Below, in pieces: positions 1 to 11,300 of a stretch of DNA of 64,000 nt; position 1 is the stretch's first letter; each line of letters starts with the position of its first letter. The DNA is from Macrothele yani (Eukaryota; Arthropoda; Arachnida; Araneae; Macrothelidae): positions 45,898,905 to 45,962,904 of the forward strand of contig CM077010.1 in the NCBI GenBank assembly GCA_039090855.1, in the 5' to 3' direction. Both the position numbers and the translations under genes were made by a program. Below the pieces are notes generated by a model. That model was not told the DNA's origin. It searched no databases and saw nothing but the letters and a program-made list of their open reading frames with translations.

Positions 1-980
1 CTGGAATCTGTAATCATTCTAGTTCAACCAGGGTAGAGTCCTAGATGAGCAATGGCAGTGTGTTTTTGCTGCGACTCCGGTTTTGTGCCGTGTCTAGAAC
101 TAGTGATCCTAACTTAAGGTACTCTTAGGGGTCTTTACACACCAGAAAAAAGTAACTTGTCGCAGAATGATTATTACTGACATTTGTGAGTCCTTATTGA
201 TTCTTGGCATGCTTTTCTAGGAGAATCTTAGACTCTCTTTTAGAATCAAGCGAAAGTAATTATTCTATGATCAACAGTTGCAATTCATCGTACAGGTACC
301 TAATCAAATTTAGATTGGGATTTGATTTAGCATACTGTATTCACGCTGTTTTATCCTGTTAGAATCGCATGACTGCCAGCAGTGGGGAGCAATTAGCATA
401 TTGTTCTTCGTTTTGTAATTTCACGCAGTGCTACCCTAAGATGTGCTGTCCGTACTTACCTAAGATGGCACCAGAAAAAAAAAACAGACAGATATCCAGA
501 AATAACGACCAAGTGATCCAGTCACAAATGCATAGCACAATCCCACACCGTAACGTTGTGGCCACCTGCAAACCTCATCTTGCGATTTGCGGAATGGTGG
601 GTGCCATTCACCGAACATTCTACACACCAACGTCATCTCGAAGTATGAGGGACATTACTTCTCACACTTATAATCACATGTCACGTTGTTTACTCTGTCT
701 CTTCTGCTCCGTTACCCGGTTCTAGAAAAAGTGACAACTACCTTATTCCTGCTCGATATGTGGCTTTTGTGCAGAGACCAAAGTTTGAAATCTATGTTCA
801 AACAGCTCTCTACGAACAGTACAAGCGCCTATATGTCACGTAAGTACTTGTACTTCCGAATTCAGTTTTACACGCAAGCTGACATGGGTGAGCATTGCTC
901 GGTAATCACAAGATTTATGTTGTAATTTCTCTCAACTTTTAATCCCTTTTAGCTGGAAACCAAAAAAAAAAAAAAAAACA
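1..980. other. Unassigned AT-rich sequence, no gene seen
   Basis: Only short reading frames without recognisable domains occur here. I see no match by eye to the repeat families found elsewhere in the window. An A-rich run at about 962-978 lies directly before the first box-repeat copy. Confidence 0.6.
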
Positions 981-2130
981 CCAAATTTTCGGAAGAAACG
1001 AGCACGCCTTTTGAATCCATTCCGATGCGAAAAAATATTTCAAAGTATAGATTTAAAGAAAATCTAAGATTTCAGCAAGAAAAATAATACACCATTTAGA
1101 GAGACAATGCACATAATTCAAAAAATACGCAATGTAAGTGAGGTTGCTCATAGCCAATGGAGCCTTCATTGACTATGAGCTCATACCTACAGTTATACGG
1201 TTGCAAAAAAAAAAAAATCAATCAACCGGAAGTTTACAATCGGGCAAACATTCATAAATAGCAACAGCTACTTACCCCCACCCAGCAGCGGCTAAAAATA
1301 TTGTCTGGAAAACTAACAAATTGTGCACCAAACGTTTCTCATAACGAAAGGGAGATGTTGGATACAAAATGGTTTTTAAATGGAAATATTTGAAGAGAAG
1401 ATAGAGGAAAACATAATATAGCTTTATACACCCCACTAGTAAAAAATCTAAGTTACTGAAAATAGAAAATGTTTTCAAAATACTCTTTATAATGGTCTTA
1501 CGCCCCCCCCCCCCCATGCTTTTCAAGGGATTTTGAGAACAAACTCTTTAAATATAAAATATAATCTGATGCCCCCTGGAGGAAGAATTCTGAATAATGA
1601 AAAAGTACAAAATATTCAAAAGATATCCTTCATACCAAAACCTATGCTAAAAAAATGCTTTCAAATAAGGCATCTGAAACGAGATTGTGAAAAAAAAACA
1701 TTTCATACATTTATGCCACTTACTAGCAGAAAAACTGTGCATTATTTAAAGAGGATAATGTTCTCCATCTTTACTGCACTGAATGGCATACAAGAAATAA
1801 AGATATTTTTCAATAGCATTTTTAGAAGAGGAGATAACCTTTCAGTCCGAAATCCATGCAAACACCACCTACGGCCAGAACTGTGAACGGAGAAATATTC
1901 CAAATGCGTAATCCAAAATTTTCCGCAAGGTAAATGATGTTCGGTGTTGAAAGAAATTCTTAAATCGGGCTTTTAGAAGCAGAGATATCGACAAAGAGAG
2001 ACTAAATATTTACGCCCTGTAGCGGGGAATCTGCATTACTTGGGGCAAGAAATGCACCAACTATATTTTCGTATATACCAGCATCTGACCGGAAAAGGAT
2101 TTTTTTCAGTCTGGCTTTTAGATGAGCATA

Positions 2131-3319
2131 CACTGAAGCGCAATTGAATTAGACATACCTGTTTAGTAACGTGTAGCACCACCTTTCGCCCTGATGACGG
2201 CGGCGATTCGTCTCGGCATGGACTCGACAAGACACCGGAAGTATTGGGAAGCCATACGAATCCACGATCCCTGAACAAGCTCCCACAGTTCACGAAGATT
2301 TGATGGAGGGGGCTCAGAGCCTCGAACATCTCTCTCGATGGCATCACAGATGTACTCGATGGGATTGAGGTCAGGTGACCTAGCTGGCCAAAGAAGTAAG
2401 GCCACGTAGGTGGAGTGTTCATCCAACCATTCGGATACAATTCAGGAGCGATGGCACGGTGCATTGTCTTGTTGCAAGATGAGGTCCCCAGTGGGATGTT
2501 GAAGACGCACAAACGGGAGCAAATGGTCGTCCAGGATATCCCGGTAACGTTGACCTGTGAGGGACGATGTCACACGTACCAGGGCTCCCATTTCAGTCCA
2601 CGTAAACAGTTCCCAGACGAGAATGCCACAACCACCAGCTTAAATAGTACCCTGCTGGCAAGAAGGATCCATCGCTGCATGTGCTTTGCGCCGTACTCTT
2701 ATCCTGCCATCCGCATGTACCAACGTGAATCTCGATTCATCAGTCCAGGCAATATTTCCCACATGTCTAGGGTCCAGTGGCGATGTTCCCGCGCCCATGC
2801 TAATCTTTGCACCCTGTGATGTGCGGTCAGCAGCGGTACCCTCGTGGGACGATGGCTTCTGTACCCCATAGCGAGGAGATGTTTCTGGATGGTGTGGCTA
2901 CTTACACGTTTATGTGCACCAGCGTTAAATTGCCGAGTAATTTCTTGCACTGTGGCCCGTCTATGACCCCGCTCATCCACACGCTGTTGTCCACGGCATT
3001 TGGCCCTTGCAGGGATGGTTTTACCGCATTCGATGTACTCACGGTGCACCCGTGACACCGTGGCTCGTGAAAATCCCAGTTCCTGCACAACTTCCGAGAT
3101 AGAGGGACCCATTTGTCGGGTCCCGACAATTTGCCCACCATGAAATGCGCTTAGATCCTTCGCTTTACCCATTTTCCGTCTGACTCTTAATGATTCCCGT
3201 CGCATCACTCCTTGCATTGTCGGATCGCTGCATACGTCATGCCGTTTCCGTTTACAGGGCATCCCACAGCGCCATATTTGCATAACGCCAGCTGTCCCTA
3301 ATTCAATTGCTCTTCAGTG
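2131..3319 (-). mobile_element. Tc1-like transposon inside box repeat 1
   Basis: It is 1189 bp long with terminal inverted repeats. The left end reads CACTGAAGCGCAATTGAATT and the complement of the right end reads CACTGAAGAGCAATTGAATT. TA dinucleotides flank it at 2129-2130 and 3320-3321, the target duplication expected of the Tc1/mariner superfamily. The length is normal for an autonomous Tc1 element, but the transposase is broken. The host sequence on both sides is box repeat 1, so this insertion is younger than that repeat. Confidence 0.9.
2163..3172 (-). pseudogene. Tc1-like transposase, frameshifted
   Basis: The product would be a DDE/D transposase that binds the terminal repeats and cuts and pastes the element in the nucleus. 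The chosen start is the Met of MGKAKDLSAFHGG (3172), close to the family's usual start; the frame stays open upstream without homology. The N-terminal half (2699-3172) has two helix-turn-helix regions, one around ISEVVQELGFSRATVSRV and one around RATVQEITRQF. The frame is lost near the first catalytic Asp (about 2690), and the middle third is scrambled. The C-terminal part (2163-2426) is open again, with SPDLNPIEYICDAIERDV containing the catalytic Glu, and ends GGATRY. It is inactive. Confidence 0.85.
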
Positions 3320-3669
3320 TATATTGCTGTAAATAGGTTTTAAACGGAAAAGCGCAAAATTACACTCTCTAGTGGCAAACCTTTTCGTTAAACAGTTGAA
3401 ATAATATGCAAAACATTTCGCACAAGAAACGTTATCCAAAAACGGTTTACCAAATAGAGTCTTGAATGCGGAAATATCGAGAAAAAAATATATGCAAAAT
3501 ATATATATATATTTTAAATATATTGACAAAAGTCAACGGACAGCCATTCAAAAGCAAATGAACGGATTCGCTACGTAGTTAAATGCGCGACACAGCTACA
3601 TACGGTATAAAAACAAGACTGCTACTGACCGCAGTCGTATGGCACTGTGAGGTTCTGTGAAAAAGCCGC

Positions 3670-4911
3670 GGCGAGTGAGAACTGACTTTGAGAAAAGAAA
3701 GATTGTTGGATGTTATATTAGTGGGTTGTCCATAAGAGAAACAGAGGCGTTTAAACATACCCAAGTCACCTGTTTTGGATGTACGGAATATGTGGAAGAG
3801 ACATGGTGTGCCTGAAGCAACAAAACGTACCGGCAGATCAAAAGAAAATCAGTGATAGAGGACGTCGAAGCCTCAGGAGAGTCGTTACAGCTAATCGACT
3901 GATTACTGAACTAGACCTCAGTGTACAGATGATAATAATGCTAGAACCTCGCTATGTACACGTACCATTCGCAGATAACTTCATTCCATGGCTTTTAGTG
4001 GTCGTGCGGCTGCTCATAAGCTTTTCACAACTCCACTCGGAATGCTACTCGTCGTTTACCATGGTGTGAAGAACATTTACCTTGAACCGTAGATCAACGG
4101 AAACGGGTCCTATGGACTAATGAATCCAGATACACGATCCATCAATCTGATGGCCGTGTGTGGGTATTACGGCAGCCGGGGGAACGCTATTTACCACAGC
4201 GTACTGTTCCTACGGTCAAGTTTGGAATTGGCATTGTACTCGTGTGGGGGTGTTTTTCGTGGTATGGCCCCGGCCCATTGGTTATCGTAAACAAACCTGT
4301 TAACCTTTTTCTTTTTTTGATTGAGGGTTTAAGGACCACCTTCAGCAACTCAATGGGCTATAAGTAGTTGTCCGTTCCTAATTTGAGGTCACTGACTCTA
4401 GGGATTGGGGAGAGCCAGTGTCGCAAGACAAACAGAGCATCCATGCCTCATCCGGGATTTGTACCCGGACACATCTCGGACGAATATACAGAAGCCTTTG
4501 CTTAGACCACTGGGCCACCGGAGCGTCGACAAACCTGTTAACCAGCACGTCTACCTCGATATTCTGGACAATTATGCCCTACCAACTCTGTGGCAATATT
4601 GTGGAACCGAGCCTTGTTGGTACCAGCAGGATAATGCACCGAGCGATAAAGCAAGGACTGTTACGGCGTGGTTTGACGATAATTCCGTATCGTGTGTGTA
4701 CTGGCCAACACAGAGCTCTGATTTTAATCCCACAGAGCACCTATACTATGAATTAGAGTGTCACATAAGAAGTTTTGCCAAGGCTCACTACTAAGCAACA
4801 GTTAGCGGTAGCATTATGTAATGAATGGAAGCGCATACCTATTGCTATGTCTCAAAACCTTGCCGAAACTATGTCTCGAAGGGTCACTGCATGCATTAAG
4901 GACAATGGTGG
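3670..4911 (+). pseudogene. Tc1-like transposase (family A), degenerate
   Basis: Scattered pieces match the transposase of the copy at 35.3-36.5 kb. They are an N-terminal stretch near 3675-3770, SGRAAAHKLFTTPLGM near 3990-4050, the D-motif region near 4100-4260 (GCFSWYGPGPLVI), and after the SINE the QQDNAPS region (about 4624) and TQSSDFNPTEHLYYELEC (about 4708-4761), which contains the catalytic Glu. At least three frame changes and several stops separate them. The SINE sits between the first and second catalytic Asp regions, and the LINE sits at the very C terminus. It is inactive. Confidence 0.75.
4306..4528 (-). repeat. tRNA-derived SINE, family 1, copy 1
   Basis: The + strand shows a T-rich stretch, then the SINE body, then the tRNA-like head reading outward at the right, so the element is on the minus strand. 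It is flanked by a perfect 15-bp target-site duplication ACAAACCTGTTAACC (4291-4305 and 4529-4543). The body is among the most diverged of the seven family-1 copies here. It lies inside the family A Tc1 transposase. Confidence 0.9.
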
Positions 4912-5229
4912 TTTCAGAATCGCTTTAATGTAACAAAATATAGGAGACGAGCAACATGGAATCGGCTCAAAGAAAAAAAGAACAGGAATGATACAAACTG
5001 ATAAAAGCGATGATATGTACATTGAATGAGTAATGACAAATTTACAACGTGATGCAAATAGAGCAATGCTTGAGGTAGAACAAAATGATCACAGGCGGGG
5101 CACCGCAGGGCCGAAGAATATCAAAAAAATAATGCAGAGTCTTAACTCACCGTGAGATGTAACGGACTTGGGGTAACAGCGAACCACGGGGTCACTGGCG
5201 ACCACGTATCATAGAAGAAGCTTTCACGA

Positions 5230-5475
5230 CATGCGGAGATAGCAGACTGCTACTCCTCCTGGACCACCGTGCACAGAGTAACGGAAAGCATGATGAAAGG
5301 TGAAGTCCCAAGTGCGCCTTCTATGTAAAAGTGTCGAGGAGTGGCAGTTCGTCTTTTGCAGAAGGAGTAAGTTGGCCCCAAGAGGCGAGAGATCTTCCAT
5401 AACGAGAGCGTTAGTGAGGGGTTTAGCAAGCCCCCTACAATTCAGAGTGGCGACCTTGAATGGGTAAGTCCGACG
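5230..5475 (-). pseudogene. LINE ORF2 N terminus, apurinic endonuclease start only
   Basis: Just downstream of ORF1 the minus strand encodes VATLNCRGLAKPLTNAL and then DLSPLGANLLLLQKT. This is the beginning of the APE-type endonuclease of non-LTR retrotransposons: an ATLNCRG start and a LLLQET-like motif in which the catalytic Glu position reads Lys. Only about 80 codons remain before the internal deletion. No reverse transcriptase follows, so this copy could not mobilise itself. Confidence 0.6.
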
Positions 5476-5479
5476 TCGG

Positions 5480-7518
5480 ATGAAGGGCAGCTATGGCAGC
5501 TTTCTGGAATGTGTCGAGGCAATTGATAATACCACGACACCACAAGACGTAGTCAGGTTGCGTGGCATTATGCCGGAGTAATTTGAGGATGGAAGTTGCT
5601 TGGTCGAAGACCTCGGGAAGAACTGCTTCAAACTGCTGTAAAAAGATGAGAGAAGCCTCCCGATTTGTTTTATGAGTGAGAAACTCGTAAAGATCTTCAA
5701 ATGAGACTGGTTCTTAAGGAAGAGAGGCATTGGTAAGAAGAGTCGAGAAATATTCAAACGTCGGCAGAGGACCCTTGGATTAGAACGACACATGGGTGAC
5801 TTGGAACCTGCTAGACGGGTGGAACGATGTGGGCAGCCAGTCGGAAAAGGTGACTTCTTTTTCCTCCGGGCCTTGTTACTGGTAGTAGAGCGACGTTTGC
5901 CGTGGATCGATGACACACGAGATGTGAAATCAGAGGGAAGGTCCAACTCATCACCGGGAACAAAAGTTCCGACGGTGAATGAAGCTTGAGGATCAGCCGT
6001 GATGTCCTCTGAAGGAGAGAGAACACGGGAAGGCAAGGAGGAGTCAAGCGGAGGAATATCCGACAGAGTGGAGAAAGCAAGATCGGAAGACGCGTATGGA
6101 TCGAAAGCTTTAATCAGATTTTCGGCAGAACTGGGTCCAGGAGGTGCAGACGCAGGAGGAGGCATGGCAGCAGAAACGGATGAAGAGGTATAATGCTGCC
6201 TTGGAGCTGCAGGAGTCAGTGGCTCTGCATGGAAGCAATGAGTCTGCTGATGGACTTAAGCCTTGCAGCGTGAGCAATGAGCAGAGGTCAGGTTCTCAGT
6301 CTGGCGGCGCTCGTTACCGCAACGAACATCGAGAAACCATGGAAACTTTATGAGATGCTCTTCCGACGGGAAGATGATCCGAGTAGTTCTACGGAAGCCA
6401 CAGATACGTTTATCATCGGGGTCAGAGAGGGAAGAGTAGGGAGTCTGCTGAGGCTTCACTGTGTCGACTACTGAGGCTTCACTGAGCCGACTACTGAGGT
6501 TTCCCTGAGCCGACTACTGAGGCTTCACTATGCCGACTACTCTGCCGCATCGACTGAGTGCAGCGCACAGCATATCATCAGAGATCTCAAGGGGAACCGG
6601 ATGTAGAGAGACCAGAACAGGACGCTGGACGATGGATTCGGCTAAGAGGTGACGATCGCCAATTGATAGGCCCAAAGACAAGACAAGACAAGATCGGCAT
6701 ATTCGTTTCTTTGAAAAATAAACAATCACCGTTCGTGGCTTTCGGGTGAGGTGGGTGATGGCATCAGAAGGAAGCATCTTCTTGAGAGCAGAGCTGTACT
6801 GTTTCAAAGGAGTGTTGGGCAGCGCATCAAAACAAACCCCCCAACTCGAGGGTCGAATGAAGACGTTGACCAGCAGGAGAGTTCACGGGAGTGTCTAATA
6901 AGTAGGTGTCACCGTTGACAGTAACGTTAGAATCCATAAGGTGCAGACGAGACGAGGAGGAAGCCGGTTGAATACCAGATGCAGCCGAAGAATACGTGCG
7001 TGCCGAAGCGCCTCCTCTAGAAGGCATTGACGCAGCATGAGACAATGTGCTGGAAGAAGAGGCAGTAGAAACTGCAGAGGGCAGATTTTTTTTTTTTTTT
7101 TTTTGATTGGAGGTTTAACGACCACCGTGAGCAACTCAATGGGCTATAAGCAGTCTCCCGTCCCTAATTTAGGGTCACTGGTTCTAGGGAAGGGAGAGAG
7201 CCAGTGCCGTAAGACAAACACAACATCCATGCCTGACCGGAATTCGAACCCGGACCCCTTACGGGCGAATGATCAGAGGCCAGCGCAGAGGGCAGATTAG
7301 ACGTCCATGAATTCATCATCGCCAGCAGAGGCCAAGGACGTCACATCCACTTTCTAAATGGCGGAGTCGGAGACCTGAGCAGGAGAAGATGTGCAAACGA
7401 CAGGAGGAAAATTAAGAGGCTCAAAAGAAGATTGATCGGCTGCGTCTGTCGTTGAAAAGGCGACGCGAGGAGCTGCAGCGATGCGGACGGGAACAGCGCC
7501 CTCATCGGCATTTGCCAT
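5480..7518 (-). pseudogene. LINE ORF1, gag-like nucleic-acid-binding protein, broken
   Basis: This is probably the RNA-binding ORF1 protein of an I/Nimb-like LINE. The start is MANADEGAVPVRIAAAP at 7518. Ser/Ala/Pro-rich N-terminal sequence is followed by an RRM-like stretch (PVPLEISDDMLCAALSRC, about 6531-6584). A degraded Cys/His cluster near 6256-6330 ends in AHCSRC, as expected of a zinc knuckle. A long Pro/Ser-rich tail with a basic cluster (KARRKKKSPFP) follows at 5491-6165. The frame is broken by stops and by the SINE at 7088-7284. The family assignment rests on domain order only. Confidence 0.55.
7088..7284 (-). repeat. tRNA-derived SINE, family 1, copy 2 (head truncated)
   Basis: It begins on the + strand with a run of about 18 T (the SINE poly-A tail) and ends inside the tRNA-like head, so it lacks the outermost A-box side. 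A perfect 14-bp duplication GCAGAGGGCAGATT flanks it (7074-7087 and 7285-7298). It lies inside the LINE ORF1 and so post-dates that LINE insertion. The long T run suggests a fairly recent insertion. Confidence 0.93.
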
Positions 7519-8319
7519 AATCAATGGCAAGGGTTAACGAAGGAAACGACCAGCTCGGTGTGGAAATTAAAACACTGATAATGATAAAAAATAAGCACTC
7601 ACCAATTCGTGAGGGATCTCAAACGAAAGCACAGACCTTTAACTTTGGCTCACACACAGAAGAACAATGATGAGACACACAAAACACATACGTGAAGCAC
7701 TCGAACACGGAGCTTGTGACGACACGTGTAGGCAAAAGGTGGACCAACACCGTACTAATGAATGCCAATAAATGCTAGGTTTTTTTTTTCTTTGTGTCCG
7801 GTGACTTTTGTCGATATAGTGTATATAGCTACGTCCCTGGCGTGGGTCGAGTGCATTATTTTAAGCAGAAGATATTTTCGAGAGGTTTTTGGTGGTGAGC
7901 GATTTCTGGGGAAAAAAAATTTCAATCTAGTTTTCAGATTGTCAGATATTCCTGCACATGCAACAGAAACATAAATATACGCTTCCGCCCCCTAGTGGAA
8001 AAACAGTTCTTTACCAAAAATTAGAAATTGTATGAAAAATCTTTCCCCATAAGGAGCTCTATCCGGTACAAAAAAAAATTTCAAATCGGACTAATAGTAG
8101 CAGTGATATGGTGTCCATCGACGGACGTACTTTGTCAACAAAGACGTGCTTAAAAGCCCCATGGACACTATCGCAGGATGTTGATTATGTGATGAAGGTA
8201 ACAGCACCAGAACATTTCCATCCCTTCGAAATTAAGTGTAGGATTTCCGACAAAAGGACAGTAGACTTTATCGCTGAATCATGGTCGTGTCATTGAAGTG
8301 GTAAATAAATATATATGAA

Positions 8320-11300
8320 CATCACAGCCTCTCCTTGACAAATGTCAACCCCGCCTTCTCGAGGTGCATCCTGTTCCCACTAAAGGGGCTCTGACGACCG
8401 CCAATAGCGGTATAACTATACCATCGGGATTAGAGGAAATTCTATCCCACACTCACCAACCCGCTTGGCCAGCGTGGTGAGTTATGGCCAAACCCCTCCA
8501 AAATGACTCCACAACTTAAATCTTGGCCCTCAGTCTCCGGCAGCTGGAATGTACCTGGCCAAGGCAGCGGCCAGTGCGAAATGAAGGCAGAGGGTGCTAA
8601 GAATCCCCGGAGGACCGGACTAGGCTGCCATCTGATGCTGACCTTGGCAACGTACAATGGACGCTCCCTATCTTCTGATTCAAGGCTTCTTGAATTGGAA
8701 GAGGAACTACAAAGGATCAAGTGGGACATCGTGGGGCTAAGTGAGGTAAGGAGAAAAGGAGAAGATCTCATCGAACTGAAAAGTGGACATCTCTTCTGCT
8801 ATCGTGGGACAGATACTGACAGAACTAGTGGTGTTGGATTTATAATAAACAAGAAACTGAAGGATAAAGTGGTAGAAGTTGAAAGTTCCTCTGACAGAAC
8901 TGCACGACTCGTTATCCAACTATCGAGAAGATACCAGGCTCAGATTATTCAAACATATGCACCCACCACAAGTCATCCTGAAGAAGAAATTGAAGAATTT
9001 TATGAGGAAATTTGTCATCTAAATAATAAAGGTAAGCAGCACTTGAAAATAATTATGGGAGATTTCAATGCAAAAATAGGGCAACGGCAACAGAATGAAA
9101 CTTCAGTAGGTAAATTCGGTCACGGCAACAGAAACCAGCGTGGAAATACTCTCGTTGAGTTTGCAGAGGCAGAAGGGTTTTTCATCTTGAACTCCTTCTT
9201 CAAGAAAAAGCCACACAGGAAATGGACATGGAGACATCCAAATGGGACGACAAGTGAAATTGATTTTATTATGTGTAACAAAAAATTCGTCATAGAAGAC
9301 TGCAGTGTGCTAAACAAGTTCAACACAGGTAGTGACCATAGATTGGTGAGATGTAAGATGCACCTCAACACTAAACTTGAACGTGGCAAGCTCATAAGAC
9401 AAACAAAATCTATTGACATAACCAACCTTAAAAAACACCATAATACCTTCAAGTTGGAACTGAAGAACAGGTTCTCTGCTTTAGAAGGCCTAACATCGGA
9501 AGAAGTGGACATCTCTGAAGTTAACAGAAAAGTAACCAAAGCTCTTATGGAAACAGCAACAAAATTAGCTGGGTCTAAGAACAAGTTGCATATAAATAAA
9601 TTATCATGGAAAACGAAAATGTTGATGCAAAAAAGAAGAGAGATGAGGACAACTAAAGAAGATGTGACTTCCAAAGTGGAATATGTAGAGCTATGCAAGA
9701 CAGTACGAAAAAGTATCACTGAAGACGTAAGAAAATTCAACTGTGAGCTAGTGAGGAAAGCAATTGAAAACAACCAAAGCCTAAAGATAGCAAAGGGACA
9801 TCTCAGTAAGGGAAGAAAACAGATTATGGCACTGAGAAAAGAAGATGGTTTTGTAACAAGAAATAGAGGCGAAATTTTGACAAGAGTGAAAGATTTCTAC
9901 TCCAAATTATATGAAAGGGATGATACATGCACTCCAGACATCATGAAAGATACCAGTACCAGAGTTCCTCCAGTCCTCCCAGCAGAAGTTGCACATGCAA
10001 TCAAGAACATGAAGCGGGGAAAAGCTCCAGGAGAAGATGGAATTACTGTAGACATCATACAAGAAGCAAGTGGAGAAATCGAAACAGTACTCGCCCAAAT
10101 TTTCACTCGATGCCTTAATGAAGGAAAGATTCCTGAGGATTGGAACAACGCTATAATGATCCTGCTACATAAGAAAGGTGACATTGAGGATCTCGGAAAC
10201 TACAGACCTATCAGCCTCCTATCAGTAGTTTATAAAATCTTCACTAAAGTTCTTTCACACCGCTTGAAGGTAACACTGGACATGGCTCAACCGAGAGAAC
10301 AAGCTGGATTCAGGAGTGGATACAGCACAATAGATCATATCCATGTGCTGAGAGAACTAATTGAAAGAGCGAGGGAATATGAACTTCCATTGTGCATGGC
10401 TTTTATCGATTATGAAAAAGCCTTTGATTCGGTGAAACCATCAGCAGTTACAATGGCTCTGAAAATTTGCGGTATTGAAGATGCATACATTAATATTATT
10501 AATAACATCTATGAAAATGCAAGTGCAAAGATTGGGCTGTTTTAAAATACAACACACATAAAAATTGGAAAGAGAGTGAGACAAGGTGACACCATATCTC
10601 CGAAGCTCTTTAATGCCACATTGGAGGGTGTTTTTCAGTCACTGAGCTGGGAAAACAAGGGGATAAAGATTAATGGAGATTATCTAACCCACCTTCGTTT
10701 TGCTGATGACGTAGTCATTTTTGCAACTAGCCCATCAGAGCTGCAGAGTATGATCCAGGAACTTGCTGACAAGAGTAAAGAAGTGGGATTAAAAATGAAC
10801 TTTCAGAAGACAAAAGTGATGTTCAATGCTTTTACAAGAAATGAAGATTTATCGATTGATGGAGAAAAGCTGGAGATAACAGACACGTACGTTTATCTTG
10901 GACAGCAGATATCAAGTGAGGGTCACATTGATGAAGAAATTAATCGGCGTACAAAACTTTCCTGGAGAGCTTTTGGAAGAAACAGCATAATTTTGAAGAG
11001 CAATATGCCATTATGTCTTAAAAGAAAAGTGTTTGATCAATGCATCCTTCCAGTGCTTACGTATGGTGCAGAGACGTGGACCTTAACTAAAAGAGACATA
11101 CAAAGGCTGCAGACAACTCAAAGTAGCATGGAGAGGTGCATACTTGGTGTAACCAGAAGAGATAAGAAGAGGAACTCGTGGATCCGAAAAATGACAAGAG
11201 TGGAAGACATCATGATCAGAGTTAAATCCCTGAAATGGCAATGGGCTGGACATACTGCCAGAAGGACAGATCATCGATGGACAGCCGAAATTTTAGATTG

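Larger units (their letters stand above)
4912..7729 (-). mobile_element. I-like LINE with internal deletion
   Basis: Read on the minus strand it starts near 7729, carries a gag-like ORF1 from 7518, reaches the start of an endonuclease ORF2 near 5475, then jumps near 5130-5150 to a non-coding 3' tail. Reverse transcriptase is absent. Imperfect 13-bp repeats flank it: AGGACAATGGTGG (4899-4911) and AGGCAAAAGGTGG (7730-7742), 10 of 13 identical, consistent with an aged target-site duplication. Having a 5' end but lacking the middle is unusual, because LINE copies are normally truncated at the 5' end. A SINE is inserted at 7088-7284. Confidence 0.7.
3516..7821 (+). mobile_element. Tc1-like transposon (family A), copy 1, with nested insertions
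   Basis: Ends: TATTGACAAAAGTCA at the left (about 3521) and, as complement, CACTATATCGACAAAAGTCA at the right. A TA follows the right end (7822-7823); the left TA is degraded. The same family occurs at 35220-36682. Removing the SINE (4306-4528) and the LINE (4912-7729) leaves about 1.2-1.3 kb, a normal Tc1 length. The 3' piece after the LINE (7743-7821) aligns with the end of the other copy, which shows that the two parts belong together. Confidence 0.85.
981..8156 (+). repeat. Dispersed box-repeat copy 1, split by nested transposons
   Basis: The repeat's own sequence is 981-2128, 3322-3515 and 7824-8156; everything between is younger insertions. Its left end carries the motif GAGCACGCCTTTTGAATCC (about 1000), shared with copies at 15.3, 30.2 and 63.7 kb. 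Its right end carries ATATGGTGTCCATCGACGGA followed by AAAGACGTGCTT (about 8108-8152). Inside are recurring boxes of the type CGCCCCCTAGTGG and TCAAATCGGACTAATAG. No coding capacity is apparent. The left AGCACGCCTTTTG and right AAAGACGTGCTT are roughly inverted, so a non-autonomous DNA transposon is possible, but this is inference. Confidence 0.65.

Noticed and set aside
2415..2819. 134-codon plus-strand frame
   Set aside because: It is the complementary shadow of a degenerate minus-strand Tc1 transposase.
5491..6165. A Pro/Ser-rich host protein
   Set aside because: It is in order with other ORF1 pieces of the LINE and directly precedes an endonuclease start.
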